Positions 1 to 6,253 of a DNA stretch of 12,242 bases are shown in pieces. The first letter of the stretch is position 1. Each line of letters starts with the position of its first letter. Made by a program: the position numbers and the translations under genes. The notes beneath the pieces were generated by a model that ran no database searches, was not told the DNA's origin, and saw nothing but the letters and a program-made list of their open reading frames with translations. This DNA is from Halobacteroidaceae bacterium (GTDB taxonomy: Bacteria; Bacillota; Halanaerobiia; B1SED10-174): assembly GCA_003550445.1 (NCBI GenBank), contig PUKG01000136.1, forward strand, positions 1 to 12,242. Reading direction: 5' to 3'.

Positions 1-1451
1 CCGGGGATTTCTCTTGTGTGGAACCATAAATCGTGGTCTTTTGCCTTGCGAAATAACTCTTCGTTCTGGCGGTTGTTCCTTCCCACCAGGATTATCCGCC
101 CGTCGGAGGTTTTAAACTGGCGGGGGCTGCTTTTTATATCAAGGCCCGTTTTTTTCTTGCGAACAGGAATTATGCCCGCTTCCCTGAACTCTTCCTCCAG
201 GTCAAAGACATCCTTCAAAGTATCAGCTTCTTCCAGGTAGTGATTTGCTTCGTCCAGATATCGTGCTTCCCTTTGAGTGAGGGCAATTTGCCTTTTCAGG
301 TGTTTAAGGGCTTTTTTCTTTTTATGATATTTTTTAAAATACCTCTGGGCGTTTGCATGAGGGGATAGTTCGGGTTGTAATTTAATTTCCAGGGGAGAAT
401 TATCCTTGTAGTAGTTAGGAAGCTCCACTACCTGTTCTCCTTTTTTTACTTTATGGGCGTAAGCCGTTAAAAGTTCTCCTTTGATTTTCAATGCCTCACT
501 TCCACGGGCTTCTCGGAGATCCTCCTGAAGCTTTTGGAGCTTTCTCTCTTTTTTCTTCAATTCTTTATTGACAACTTTTTGCATTTGATTCTTTTTTCCC
601 TGTAGCTGGTTTTTTTCCCAACTTTTTATTACCGTTGATTGAAGAAGTTCGGATAAATTGTCGAAGCTTTCCTGTTCTAGGTTAGGCCAACCAACGGGCT
701 CAAAGGGAAATATTTCAAATAATTCTTCTTTTTCATAAAGGGCTGTAGGGTTTGGTGGGGAATTGTAAAGGAAATTTTCCAGCCAGGAGACCGATTGTTT
801 AATTTTTTCTAATTGGGAGGTATCAAGATCTTCTGCTTGTTTTTCTGGGTCCAGGCCGGCCCGAACTATAAGGTCCCTGGCTGTTTTTGGACCAACCCCT
901 TCAATGTTATCAAAAATTAATCTCCAGCTTTTTTTATTTGTTCCCCCATTTAGGATGTCTTCCCAGGGAACTTCTCCTGGATCAAATTTTCCTTGGGCGG
1001 GCGGGGGATTATAAGGTAGTCCGGCATTAATTGGTCGCTGGCTTCCTTCTCCCTGAGGTTTTAAAACCCCAAGGACTTTTCCTTCTTTTACCAGAGCTAT
1101 GTTGGAGTGGCGCCCCATTAACTCAATTATTAGTTCATAAGAACCGAAGCGAAAAGTGAGAATTCTGTCTAATCCTCTTTGCTTTATTTCCTCCAACTGC
1201 ATTCCCTGTAAATATTTTCGAAGTAACATAGTAAAAACGGGGGGTTTGGGCGGATTACCCATTTGATAATCTGCGAGGAAAATTCCCTGGTCAGAAGGAG
1301 ATAAAAAAACAAAAAGGTTTTTATTCCTTTGTTTACATCGGAAATCGATATGAACCACCTGGGGATGGGGCTGATAAATTTTATTAACATAACAGGTTGT
1401 TAATTCTCTTTCCAGTTCTTCCCTTATTTTAAAAAGCATTACACCGTCCAT
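1..1451 (-). CDS. rqcH: RqcH / NFACT-family ribosome quality-control factor (3' end cut by window edge)
   Basis: I translated the reverse strand from the ATG at 1451-1449; it stays open for 483 codons to the left edge. RqcH binds stalled 50S-peptidyl-tRNA complexes and recruits tRNA-Ala to add C-terminal alanine tails that mark nascent chains for degradation. Visible parts: NFACT-N domain (about residues 2-135) with the GLDR motif (D95, R96, matching the D97/R98 pair needed in B. subtilis RqcH) and MGRHSNI (112-118); a helix-hairpin-helix around GVGPKTARDL (185-194); a long Lys/Glu-rich coiled-coil stretch (about 275-425); and the beginning of NFACT-R, with DGRIILVGRNNRQNEEL and DLWFHTREIPG at the edge. 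Compared with about 570 residues in B. subtilis, some 85-90 C-terminal residues lie outside. An AGGAAGGAG site sits 7 bases before the ATG. Older databases call this family fibronectin-binding protein FbpA/PavA; adhesion is not supported here. Confidence 0.93.
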   Translation of the reverse strand, partial: MDGVMLFKIREELERELTTCYVNKIYQPHPQVVHIDFRCKQRNKNLFVFLSPSDQGIFLADYQMGNPPKPPVFTMLLRKYLQGMQLEEIKQRGLDRILTFRFGSYELIIELMGRHSNIALVKEGKVLGVLKPQGEGSQRPINAGLPYNPPPAQGKFDPGEVPWEDILNGGTNKKSWRLIFDNIEGVGPKTARDLIVRAGLDPEKQAEDLDTSQLEKIKQSVSWLENFLYNSPPNPTALYEKEELFEIFPFEPVGWPNLEQESFDNLSELLQSTVIKSWEKNQLQGKKNQMQKVVNKELKKKERKLQKLQEDLREARGSEALKIKGELLTAYAHKVKKGEQVVELPNYYKDNSPLEIKLQPELSPHANAQRYFKKYHKKKKALKHLKRQIALTQREARYLDEANHYLEEADTLKDVFDLEEEFREAGIIPVRKKKTGLDIKSSPRQFKTSDGRIILVGRNNRQNEELFRKAKDHDLWFHTREIP

Positions 1452-1489
1452 AGAAATACTCCTTCCTGAGACCTTATCCTTTATATGCT

Positions 1490-1519
1490 ATTATTTACTA
1501 TTATAGGGGGTATAGTCAA
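1490..1519 (-). promoter_or_regulatory. Candidate promoter for rqcH
   Basis: On the minus strand, TTGACT (complement of 1514-1519) is followed after 18 bases by AATAAT (complement of 1490-1495), upstream of the rqcH ribosome site. A perfect TATAAT also lies at 1505-1500 but has no acceptable -35 box at the right distance, so which -10 is used is uncertain. Confidence 0.35.
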
Positions 1520-1588
1520 GAAGGGATTTACTTCTAGTCTCTTGGCCACCAAAATAAATCCTTAACTGCAAAAACCCTACAGTTGTTA

Positions 1589-1617
1589 TTGAAACAAGCT
1601 TTCGAGTATGGTATTAT
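1589..1617 (+). promoter_or_regulatory. Sigma-A type promoter with extended -10, driving the yicC operon
   Basis: TTGAAA at 1589-1594, a 17-base spacer, then TATTAT at 1612-1617, with a TGG (TGn) extension directly before the -10 box. Both hexamers match 5 of 6 consensus bases and the spacer is optimal. The predicted transcription start is near 1624, leaving a leader of roughly 20-25 bases that holds the yicC ribosome-binding site. This is the best promoter in the window and should serve yicC-remA-gmk-rpoZ-coaBC. Confidence 0.8.
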
Positions 1618-1630
1618 TTAGGGGAATGAA

Positions 1631-1639
1631 GAGGAGGAG
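1631..1639 (+). promoter_or_regulatory. Ribosome-binding site that fixes the yicC start
   Basis: GAGGAGGAG lies 7 bases before the ATG at 1647. The two upstream in-frame ATGs (1608, which is inside the promoter, and 1626) have no such site, so this site selects 1647. Confidence 0.85.
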
Positions 1640-1646
1640 TGGGAAT

Positions 1647-2507
1647 ATGAGAAGTATGACCGGCTATGGAACCGGAGTAGCAAAAAAAGGAAATTGGATT
1701 TTTGAAACGGAAATAAAGAGTGTAAACCATCGCAATCTTTCCCTGAATATCTACCTTCCAGGAGAGTATTCATCTCTGGACCCTCTTGTTCGGTCAGTTG
1801 TCAAAGAAAGGGTTTCCAGGGGCAGGATTGATTTGAATATTAACGTCGAGGTTGAGGAAGGGGAAATTCCCGAAATTAGTCTTGATCAGAATCTCCTCCA
1901 GGCCTATAATCAGGCAATTATCAATGCAGTTGGCAAGGGAATGGTCAGCGAAGAATTCAAATTATCTCTTCCGGGAGTATTAAGACAGAAGAAAACTCCT
2001 GAACTGGAAGAAACCATAGATGTTTTCCAGGAATCTCTAAAGCAGGCCCTGGACCAATTAATTTTCATGCAGGAAAGAGAAGGAGAGACGCTGAAAAAGG
2101 AAATAGAAGAATACGCGAAAAAAATTGCGGAAATGGTTCAAAATATAAAAGGAGTATTGCCCGAAATCCAGAAAGAACATTATCATAAGCTAAAAAGCAA
2201 ATTAGAAAAATTTTTAGAGGAAAATGATTACGGAGAAGAAAGAATATTAATGGAAGCGGGGGTGTTAGCAGAGCGCAGCGATATTCAGGAGGAAATAGTT
2301 CGTATTGAGAGTCATCTTGAGCACCTGAAAATTGCTTTGGAAGAAGATAATGCTGTTGGGAAAAAGCTGGATTTTATCGCCCAGGAGATGCTTAGAGAAG
2401 TAAACACCATCGGTTCCAAGATCAATAACCGCGAGGTTCTTTTCAGGGTGATTGAGTTGAAAAGCTGGGTTGAAAAGATTAGAGAGCAGGTCCAAAATAT
2501 CCTTTAG
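1647..2507 (+). CDS. yicC: YicC/YloC-family endoribonuclease
   Basis: Predicted 286 residues, the usual length for the family. YicC (YloC in B. subtilis) is a hexameric endoribonuclease shown in E. coli and B. subtilis to cut RNA; its cellular targets are only partly known. Family hallmarks seen: N-terminal MRSMTGYG, SVNHR near residue 28, RGRID in the YicC-N domain, MQEREGE mid-protein, and the C-terminal DUF1732 segment with AERSDIQEE, GKKLDFIAQEM and the closing KIREQVQN. The frame is open upstream to an ATG at 1608, but that codon sits within the promoter, and 1647 has the strong ribosome site and matches the canonical N-terminus. It opens a five-gene operon; remA follows after 19 bases. 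Confidence 0.95.
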   Translation: MRSMTGYGTGVAKKGNWIFETEIKSVNHRNLSLNIYLPGEYSSLDPLVRSVVKERVSRGRIDLNINVEVEEGEIPEISLDQNLLQAYNQAIINAVGKGMVSEEFKLSLPGVLRQKKTPELEETIDVFQESLKQALDQLIFMQEREGETLKKEIEEYAKKIAEMVQNIKGVLPEIQKEHYHKLKSKLEKFLEENDYGEERILMEAGVLAERSDIQEEIVRIESHLEHLKIALEEDNAVGKKLDFIAQEMLREVNTIGSKINNREVLFRVIELKSWVEKIREQVQNIL

Positions 2508-2526
2508 AAAAACAGGAGGGAAAAAA

Positions 2527-2781
2527 ATGGATATCAAACTTATTAATATCGGTTTTGGAAATATTGTTGCTGCTAACAGGATTATCGCAATTGTTAGCCC
2601 CGAATCTGCCCCCATTAAAAGAATTATTCAAGAGGCAAGGGAACAAGGGCGCTTGGTTGATGCTACTTATGGTCGTCGGACCAGGGCTGTTGTTATTACC
2701 GATTCAGACCACATTATTTTAAGTGCCGTTCAGCCCGAAACTGTTTCTCATCGCCTGGTGGACAAAGAAGCACCACTGTAA
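2527..2781 (+). CDS. remA: RemA (DUF370) DNA-binding regulator
   Basis: 84 residues, close to the B. subtilis RemA length, with near-canonical sequence throughout: MDIKLINIGFGNIV, then ANRIIAIVSPESAPIKR, DATYGRRTRAV, TDSDHIILSAVQPET. In B. subtilis RemA is a ring-forming DNA-binding protein that activates biofilm matrix operons and osmoprotection genes. Its targets in this organism cannot be read from the sequence, but the conserved arginines in the ANR and GRRTR segments used for DNA contact are present. The start at 2527 has AGGAGG 7 bases upstream; an in-frame ATG at 2470 lies inside yicC and would add 19 atypical residues, so I rejected it. The gene ends one base before gmk, a common arrangement in Bacillota. 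Confidence 0.95.
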   Translation: MDIKLINIGFGNIVAANRIIAIVSPESAPIKRIIQEAREQGRLVDATYGRRTRAVVITDSDHIILSAVQPETVSHRLVDKEAPL

Positions 2782-2782
2782 A

Positions 2783-3349
2783 ATGAAAGAAGGAAAACTT
2801 TTTGTCCTTTCCGGTCCTTCTGGAGTGGGGAAAGGAACCGTTTTGAAGGAGCTCTTGCGGCAAAAAAAAGACATTGTATTTTCAGTATCTGCAACCACCA
2901 GGGCTCCCCGGCCGGGGGAAATTCACGGAAGGGATTACTTTTTCCTGAAGCCCGAGGAATTCAAAAAAGGTATTGAAGAGAATCGTTACCTGGAATGGGC
3001 AAAGGTTCATAATCACCTTTATGGGACTCCCCGGGATTTTGTTGAGAAAACAATTCAGTCAGGTAACCATATTATTTTGGATATCGATGTTCAGGGAGCC
3101 AAGCAGATTAAGGAAAAGTGCCCGTCAGGTGTTTTTATTTTCCTGGCCCCACCCAGTCTGGAAGAGCTTGCCCGACGTCTTGATAAAAGGGGCACTGATT
3201 CCTGCGGGGAAAAGAAAACCCGATTGCAAAATGCTCTAAGGGAAATTGAAGAAAAAAAAGGTTTTAATTATGTTGTTGTGAATGATCGGTTACAAAAAGC
3301 CGTGGATCAAATAAGGAAAATTATTTGTCAGGAAGAAGGGAGTAGTTAA
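2783..3349 (+). CDS. gmk: Guanylate kinase
   Basis: 188 residues. The enzyme phosphorylates GMP to GDP with ATP in the cytoplasm, an essential step of guanine nucleotide synthesis and recycling. Seen: P-loop GPSGVGKG (residues 11-18); the GMP-binding segment TTRAPRPGE followed by GRDY (38-52); LEWAKVHNHLYGTP, which includes the conserved YGT; LDIDVQGAKQIK; FLAPPS; and the lid region with ARRLDKRG. The true start is ATG 2783, one base after the remA stop. An in-frame upstream extension to 2723 would overlap remA and lacks the family N-terminus. No strong ribosome site precedes 2783 (only a weak AAGAAG inside remA), so translation is probably coupled to remA. Confidence 0.97.
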   Translation: MKEGKLFVLSGPSGVGKGTVLKELLRQKKDIVFSVSATTRAPRPGEIHGRDYFFLKPEEFKKGIEENRYLEWAKVHNHLYGTPRDFVEKTIQSGNHIILDIDVQGAKQIKEKCPSGVFIFLAPPSLEELARRLDKRGTDSCGEKKTRLQNALREIEEKKGFNYVVVNDRLQKAVDQIRKIICQEEGSS

Positions 3350-3352
3350 AGA

Positions 3353-3574
3353 TTGGCAATAAACAAACGTTTAAGCCACGAAAAATTAATGCAAAAAGTT
3401 GATAGCCCTTATACCCTTGTTATCGCTGCTGCCAAAAGAGCCAGAAAGTTAAATGAAGGGGCCCATCCCTTGATTGATTATTCAAGTACAAATAAACCTG
3501 TTACAATTGCAATGAACGAGATAATAGCAGGAAAGGTAAATTATATCCGGAAAAAGGTGGACAGCATTAAATAA
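3353..3574 (+). CDS. rpoZ: RNA polymerase omega subunit
   Basis: 73 residues, similar in size to B. subtilis omega and shorter than the 91-residue E. coli protein. Omega clamps the beta' subunit and assists RNA polymerase assembly. The diagnostic core DSPYTLVIAAAKRARKL and the later KPVTIAMNEIIAGKV are both present. The start is a TTG at 3353, three bases after the gmk stop, with GGAAGAAGGG 12 bases upstream, a longer spacing than for its neighbours. The first internal ATG (codon 13) would remove part of the first helix, so TTG is preferred. The position directly after gmk and before coaBC is the standard order in Bacillota. Confidence 0.95.
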   Translation: MAINKRLSHEKLMQKVDSPYTLVIAAAKRARKLNEGAHPLIDYSSTNKPVTIAMNEIIAGKVNYIRKKVDSIK

Positions 3575-3590
3575 TTGAGGAGGGGAAACA

Positions 3591-4793
3591 TTGCTCCAGG
3601 GCAAGACGATTGTTATTGGCGTCAGCGGAGGTATTGCTGCTTATAAAGCGGTGGACATTGCAAGCAGGATGGTAAAACAAGGGGCAAAAGTCAGGGTTAT
3701 AATGACAAAAGCTGCCTGTGAACTGGTTCGGCCTATTACCTTTCAAAGTATTACCCATCAACCGGTAGCCACTGAGATGTTTTCCGAACCTGCGAACTGG
3801 AATATTCAACATATTGACCTTGCTACAGAAGCAGATTTAATTCTTATAGCCCCTGCAACCTATAATTTAATTGGGAAAGTTGCCAGCGGGATTGCTGATG
3901 ATCTCCTTACAACCACTATTTCTGCCACAAATGCCCCGGTTGTCTTTGCTCCTGCAATGAACACAAAAATGTTTGAGAATCCCATTTTTCAGGAAAACAT
4001 GAGACGTTTACTGGAAATGGATTATTCCTTCATTGAACCCGATACAGGCCGTCTTGCAGAGGGGACTTCTGGCAAAGGAAGGCTTGCAGATAACGAGCGA
4101 ATAATTGAGGAAGTTATAAGGACGCTGACCCCAAAAGATCTTCCCGGGATGCGTTTGCTGGTTACAGCAGGCCCCACCCAGGAATTTATTGACCCAGTCC
4201 GAGTTTTAACCAATCCCTCTACAGGGAAAATGGGTTTTGCTATTGCTCAGGCTGCCTTGCGTCGGGGAGCTCAGGTAACCCTCATTTCAGGGCCCACATA
4301 CCTAAAACCTCCTCTGGGTTTAAATGAATTCGTTGCAGTTACTACCACCGGTGAAATGCTGGAAGCTGTTCTTGAAAGGTGTTTGAATCAGGATGTGATA
4401 ATAAAAGCGGCTGCTCCTATGGATTTTAGGCCGGTTGAAACCTCCAAAATGAAGGTTAAAAAAGAAGAAAAACAAGAAATGGTTTTATCCCTCGAACGTA
4501 ATGAGGATATCCTGGAGACGATTGGTCGAAAAAAAGGAGACAGGATCTTCGTCGGATTTGCAGCAGAAACTGAAAACATTGTTACCAATGCCCAGGAAAA
4601 ATTAAAAAGAAAGCAACTGGACTTTGTTGTCGCCAACGATGTTTCCATTGAGGGATCCGGTTTTGGAGTGGACACGAACCAGGCTACCCTTGTTTTTCCA
4701 GAATCCCATGAAAGCCTGCCCGTAATGGAAAAAGTGGAACTAGCCAATAGAATACTTGACGAGGTACAAAAACTTCGCCGTGAAATCAAATAA
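3591..4793 (+). CDS. coaBC: Bifunctional CoaBC: phosphopantothenoylcysteine synthetase/decarboxylase
   Basis: 400 residues; carries out two consecutive steps of coenzyme A synthesis: CoaB ligates cysteine to 4'-phosphopantothenate, CoaC decarboxylates the product. CoaC half (about 1-185, flavin-binding): GVSGGIAAYKA (10-20), catalytic His74 in QHIDLA, and PAMNTKMFENP (121-131). CoaB half (about 186-400): VTAGPTQEFIDPVR, TNPSTGKMG (N208 corresponds to the E. coli Asn210 position), AAAPMDFRP, the K-rich KMKVKK, VGFAAET, and VVAND. Start is TTG 3591 with GAGGAGGGG upstream; rpoZ ends 16 bases earlier. Oddity: at the place of the usual CoaC catalytic cysteine (E. coli Cys158, in an ACG motif) the protein has LAEG, with Glu157 encoded by GAG at 4059-4061. 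Other motifs are intact, so I still expect a working enzyme. Last gene of the operon. Confidence 0.95.
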   Translation: MLQGKTIVIGVSGGIAAYKAVDIASRMVKQGAKVRVIMTKAACELVRPITFQSITHQPVATEMFSEPANWNIQHIDLATEADLILIAPATYNLIGKVASGIADDLLTTTISATNAPVVFAPAMNTKMFENPIFQENMRRLLEMDYSFIEPDTGRLAEGTSGKGRLADNERIIEEVIRTLTPKDLPGMRLLVTAGPTQEFIDPVRVLTNPSTGKMGFAIAQAALRRGAQVTLISGPTYLKPPLGLNEFVAVTTTGEMLEAVLERCLNQDVIIKAAAPMDFRPVETSKMKVKKEEKQEMVLSLERNEDILETIGRKKGDRIFVGFAAETENIVTNAQEKLKRKQLDFVVANDVSIEGSGFGVDTNQATLVFPESHESLPVMEKVELANRILDEVQKLRREIK

Positions 4794-4820
4794 AAGAGCC
4801 TTTTGGCTCTTTCTATTTTA
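4793..4820 (+). terminator. Rho-independent terminator after coaBC
   Basis: A perfect 8-base-pair stem AAAGAGCC / GGCTCTTT (4793-4800 with 4805-4812) closes a TTTT loop and is followed by CTATTTTA. It begins in the coaBC stop codon. The U-tract is interrupted, so some read-through into the kor genes is possible. The A-rich left arm would also give a U-rich end on the other strand, but no minus-strand gene ends here. Confidence 0.85.
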
Positions 4821-4850
4821 TGTATACTTTTTAGGGAATTAATGAAGGAG

Positions 4851-4879
4851 TTCTTCTTTTTTTGTAAAAATTTTATAAA
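4851..4879 (+). promoter_or_regulatory. Weak candidate promoter for the kor operon
   Basis: TATAAA at 4874-4879 lies 17 bases after TTCTTC (4851-4856), a poor -35 match. TATACT at 4823-4828 is another possible -10, also without a good -35. A promoter is expected because a terminator lies just upstream, but the A+T-rich leader 4821-4914 gives no decisive one. A T-rich run (4851-4863) and an AAAAATTTT tract (4866-4874) dominate this leader; otherwise I see nothing there. Confidence 0.25.
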
Positions 4880-4914
4880 TGATTGCAAAAGTTGAAGTGA
4901 AAGAGGTGTGAAGG

Positions 4915-5124
4915 GTGCCAAAAAAAGGGAAAGTTTACATCAATGAACCCTGGTGTAAGGGCTGCGAAATTTGTGCTAATTTTTGCCCGAAGAAGATCCT
5001 GGGACTCAGAGGAGATGGGAAAATGGAAGTAAAGGACCCGGAAAATTGTATTGCTTGCAATCAATGTGTTCTCCGATGTCCCGATTATGCCATAAAAGTT
5101 GAGGTGATTGAGAATAATGACTGA
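4915..5124 (+). CDS. korD: 2-oxoacid:ferredoxin oxidoreductase delta subunit (2x[4Fe-4S] ferredoxin)
   Basis: 69 residues with two complete four-cysteine cluster motifs: CKGCEICANFCP (C14, C17, C20, C24) and CIACNQCVLRCP (C45, C48, C51, C55). As the delta subunit of 2-oxoglutarate:ferredoxin oxidoreductase it would pass electrons from the thiamine-diphosphate site to free ferredoxin. Start is GTG 4915 with AGAGGTG 6 bases upstream. Its last 8 bases overlap korA, and the four subunit genes run D-A-B-C, the usual order for the four-subunit enzyme. By itself the sequence could be any small dicluster ferredoxin; the function call rests on position. Confidence 0.9.
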   Translation: MPKKGKVYINEPWCKGCEICANFCPKKILGLRGDGKMEVKDPENCIACNQCVLRCPDYAIKVEVIENND

Positions 5125-6253
5125 GAGGGTTAAGTTGATGCAGGGAAATGAAGCCTGTGTGGAAGGGGCTCTTGATGCAGGAGTTCGCTTCTATGCCGGG
5201 TATCCTATTACTCCTTCCTCGGAAATTGCTGAAGATTTTGCTGCAAAATTACCTCCCCTGGGGGGGAAATTTATCCAGATGGAAGACGAGATCGCCAGTA
5301 TGGCTGCAGTTGTCGGAGCTTCTCTTGCGGGGCAGAAAGCAGTAACTGCAACAAGTGGCCCCGGTTTTTCTTTGAAACAGGAAATTATCGGGTTTGCAAC
5401 TATGGTTGAAGCTCCCTGTGTAATAATGAATGTTCAGAGAGCTGGCCCAAGTACAGGCCTACCCACCTCACCTGCCCAGGGAGATGTAATGCAGGCCCGC
5501 TGGGGAACTCATGGAGATCATCCTGCCCTTGTTTTATGTCCGAGCTCAGTAACAGATGCTTATTTGTTGAGTTTCCAGGCTGTTAACTGGGCAGAAAGGT
5601 TTAGGACCCCAGTAATTGTCTTACTGGATGAAACAATCGGGCACTTGAGGGAAAGGGTAAGGCTCCCTGGTCGTGAAGAAATGGTAATTTCAAGTAGAAA
5701 ACAACCCCACGGGGATCCCGAGACCTTCCAACCTTATGAAATTACCGATGAAGATTTAATTCCCCCACTTCCTCCTTATGGAGGGGGCTACCGATTTCAC
5801 ACGACGGGCCTTTACCATGATGAAACTGGTTTTCCCTCCAACAGGCCCGAGGTTACAGATAGGCTTTTAAATCGACTTCATGAAAAAATTGATAAATACA
5901 AGGAAACCCTTTTTCTTTACGAGTCCTATGGTTTGCGCCAGGCAAATCAACTAATAATCAGTTATGGGGCTTCAGCGCGCTCAGCAAAGGCTGCCTGGAG
6001 AAAAGCAAGGGAAAAAGGACTTTTAGTTGGACTTTTAATATTGAAAACAATATGGCCGTTTCCTGAGGAAATTGTTACCCAGGCTGGCCATGATAAAAAC
6101 AATATTGTTGTAGCTGAAATGAATAAAGGCCAGTTAATCGGTGAGGTTGAGAGAGTAATGGATAAGAGGATTCCCATTCGAGGTGCAAATAGAGCAGATG
6201 GAGTCCTTATTACTCCCGAACAGATTCTGGCTAAACTGGAGGGGGTAAATTAG
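5117..6253 (+). CDS. korA: 2-oxoglutarate:ferredoxin oxidoreductase alpha subunit
   Basis: 378 residues. It carries the pyrimidine-binding half of the thiamine diphosphate site plus a transketolase-C-like domain. Motifs: YPITPSSE (29-36), MEDEIASM (55-62), TSGPGFSLKQE (79-89), QRAGPSTGLPTSPAQGD (107-123), and a C-terminal part with IISYGASARSAK and LKTIWPFPEE. With KorB, C and D it converts 2-oxoglutarate, CoA and oxidised ferredoxin to succinyl-CoA, CO2 and reduced ferredoxin, or the reverse. Start ATG 5117 has GAGGTGAT 8 bases before it and overlaps korD by 8 bases; a TTG three codons earlier is less likely. The substrate (2-oxoglutarate rather than another 2-oxoacid) is inferred from similarity to the KorA type and from the succinyl-CoA-using genes downstream. 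Confidence 0.9.
   Translation: MTERVKLMQGNEACVEGALDAGVRFYAGYPITPSSEIAEDFAAKLPPLGGKFIQMEDEIASMAAVVGASLAGQKAVTATSGPGFSLKQEIIGFATMVEAPCVIMNVQRAGPSTGLPTSPAQGDVMQARWGTHGDHPALVLCPSSVTDAYLLSFQAVNWAERFRTPVIVLLDETIGHLRERVRLPGREEMVISSRKQPHGDPETFQPYEITDEDLIPPLPPYGGGYRFHTTGLYHDETGFPSNRPEVTDRLLNRLHEKIDKYKETLFLYESYGLRQANQLIISYGASARSAKAAWRKAREKGLLVGLLILKTIWPFPEEIVTQAGHDKNNIVVAEMNKGQLIGEVERVMDKRIPIRGANRADGVLITPEQILAKLEGVN

Noticed and set aside
16..240. Plus-strand open frame of 74 codons at the left edge
   Set aside because: Lies antisense to the NFACT-R part of rqcH, whose reading frame is continuous and clearly conserved.
1500..1505. Perfect TATAAT on the minus strand as the rqcH -10 box
   Set aside because: No acceptable -35 hexamer at 16-18 bases upstream and no TGn extension; kept only as an alternative to the candidate listed.
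2265..2615. Open frame of 116 codons on the minus strand
   Set aside because: Runs antisense across the yicC end and remA start, both well-conserved genes; no start signal.
4388..4921. Open frame of 177 codons on the minus strand
   Set aside because: Antisense to the CoaB half of coaBC, low-complexity Ser/Phe-rich translation, no ribosome site and no recognisable domain; it also crosses the terminator.
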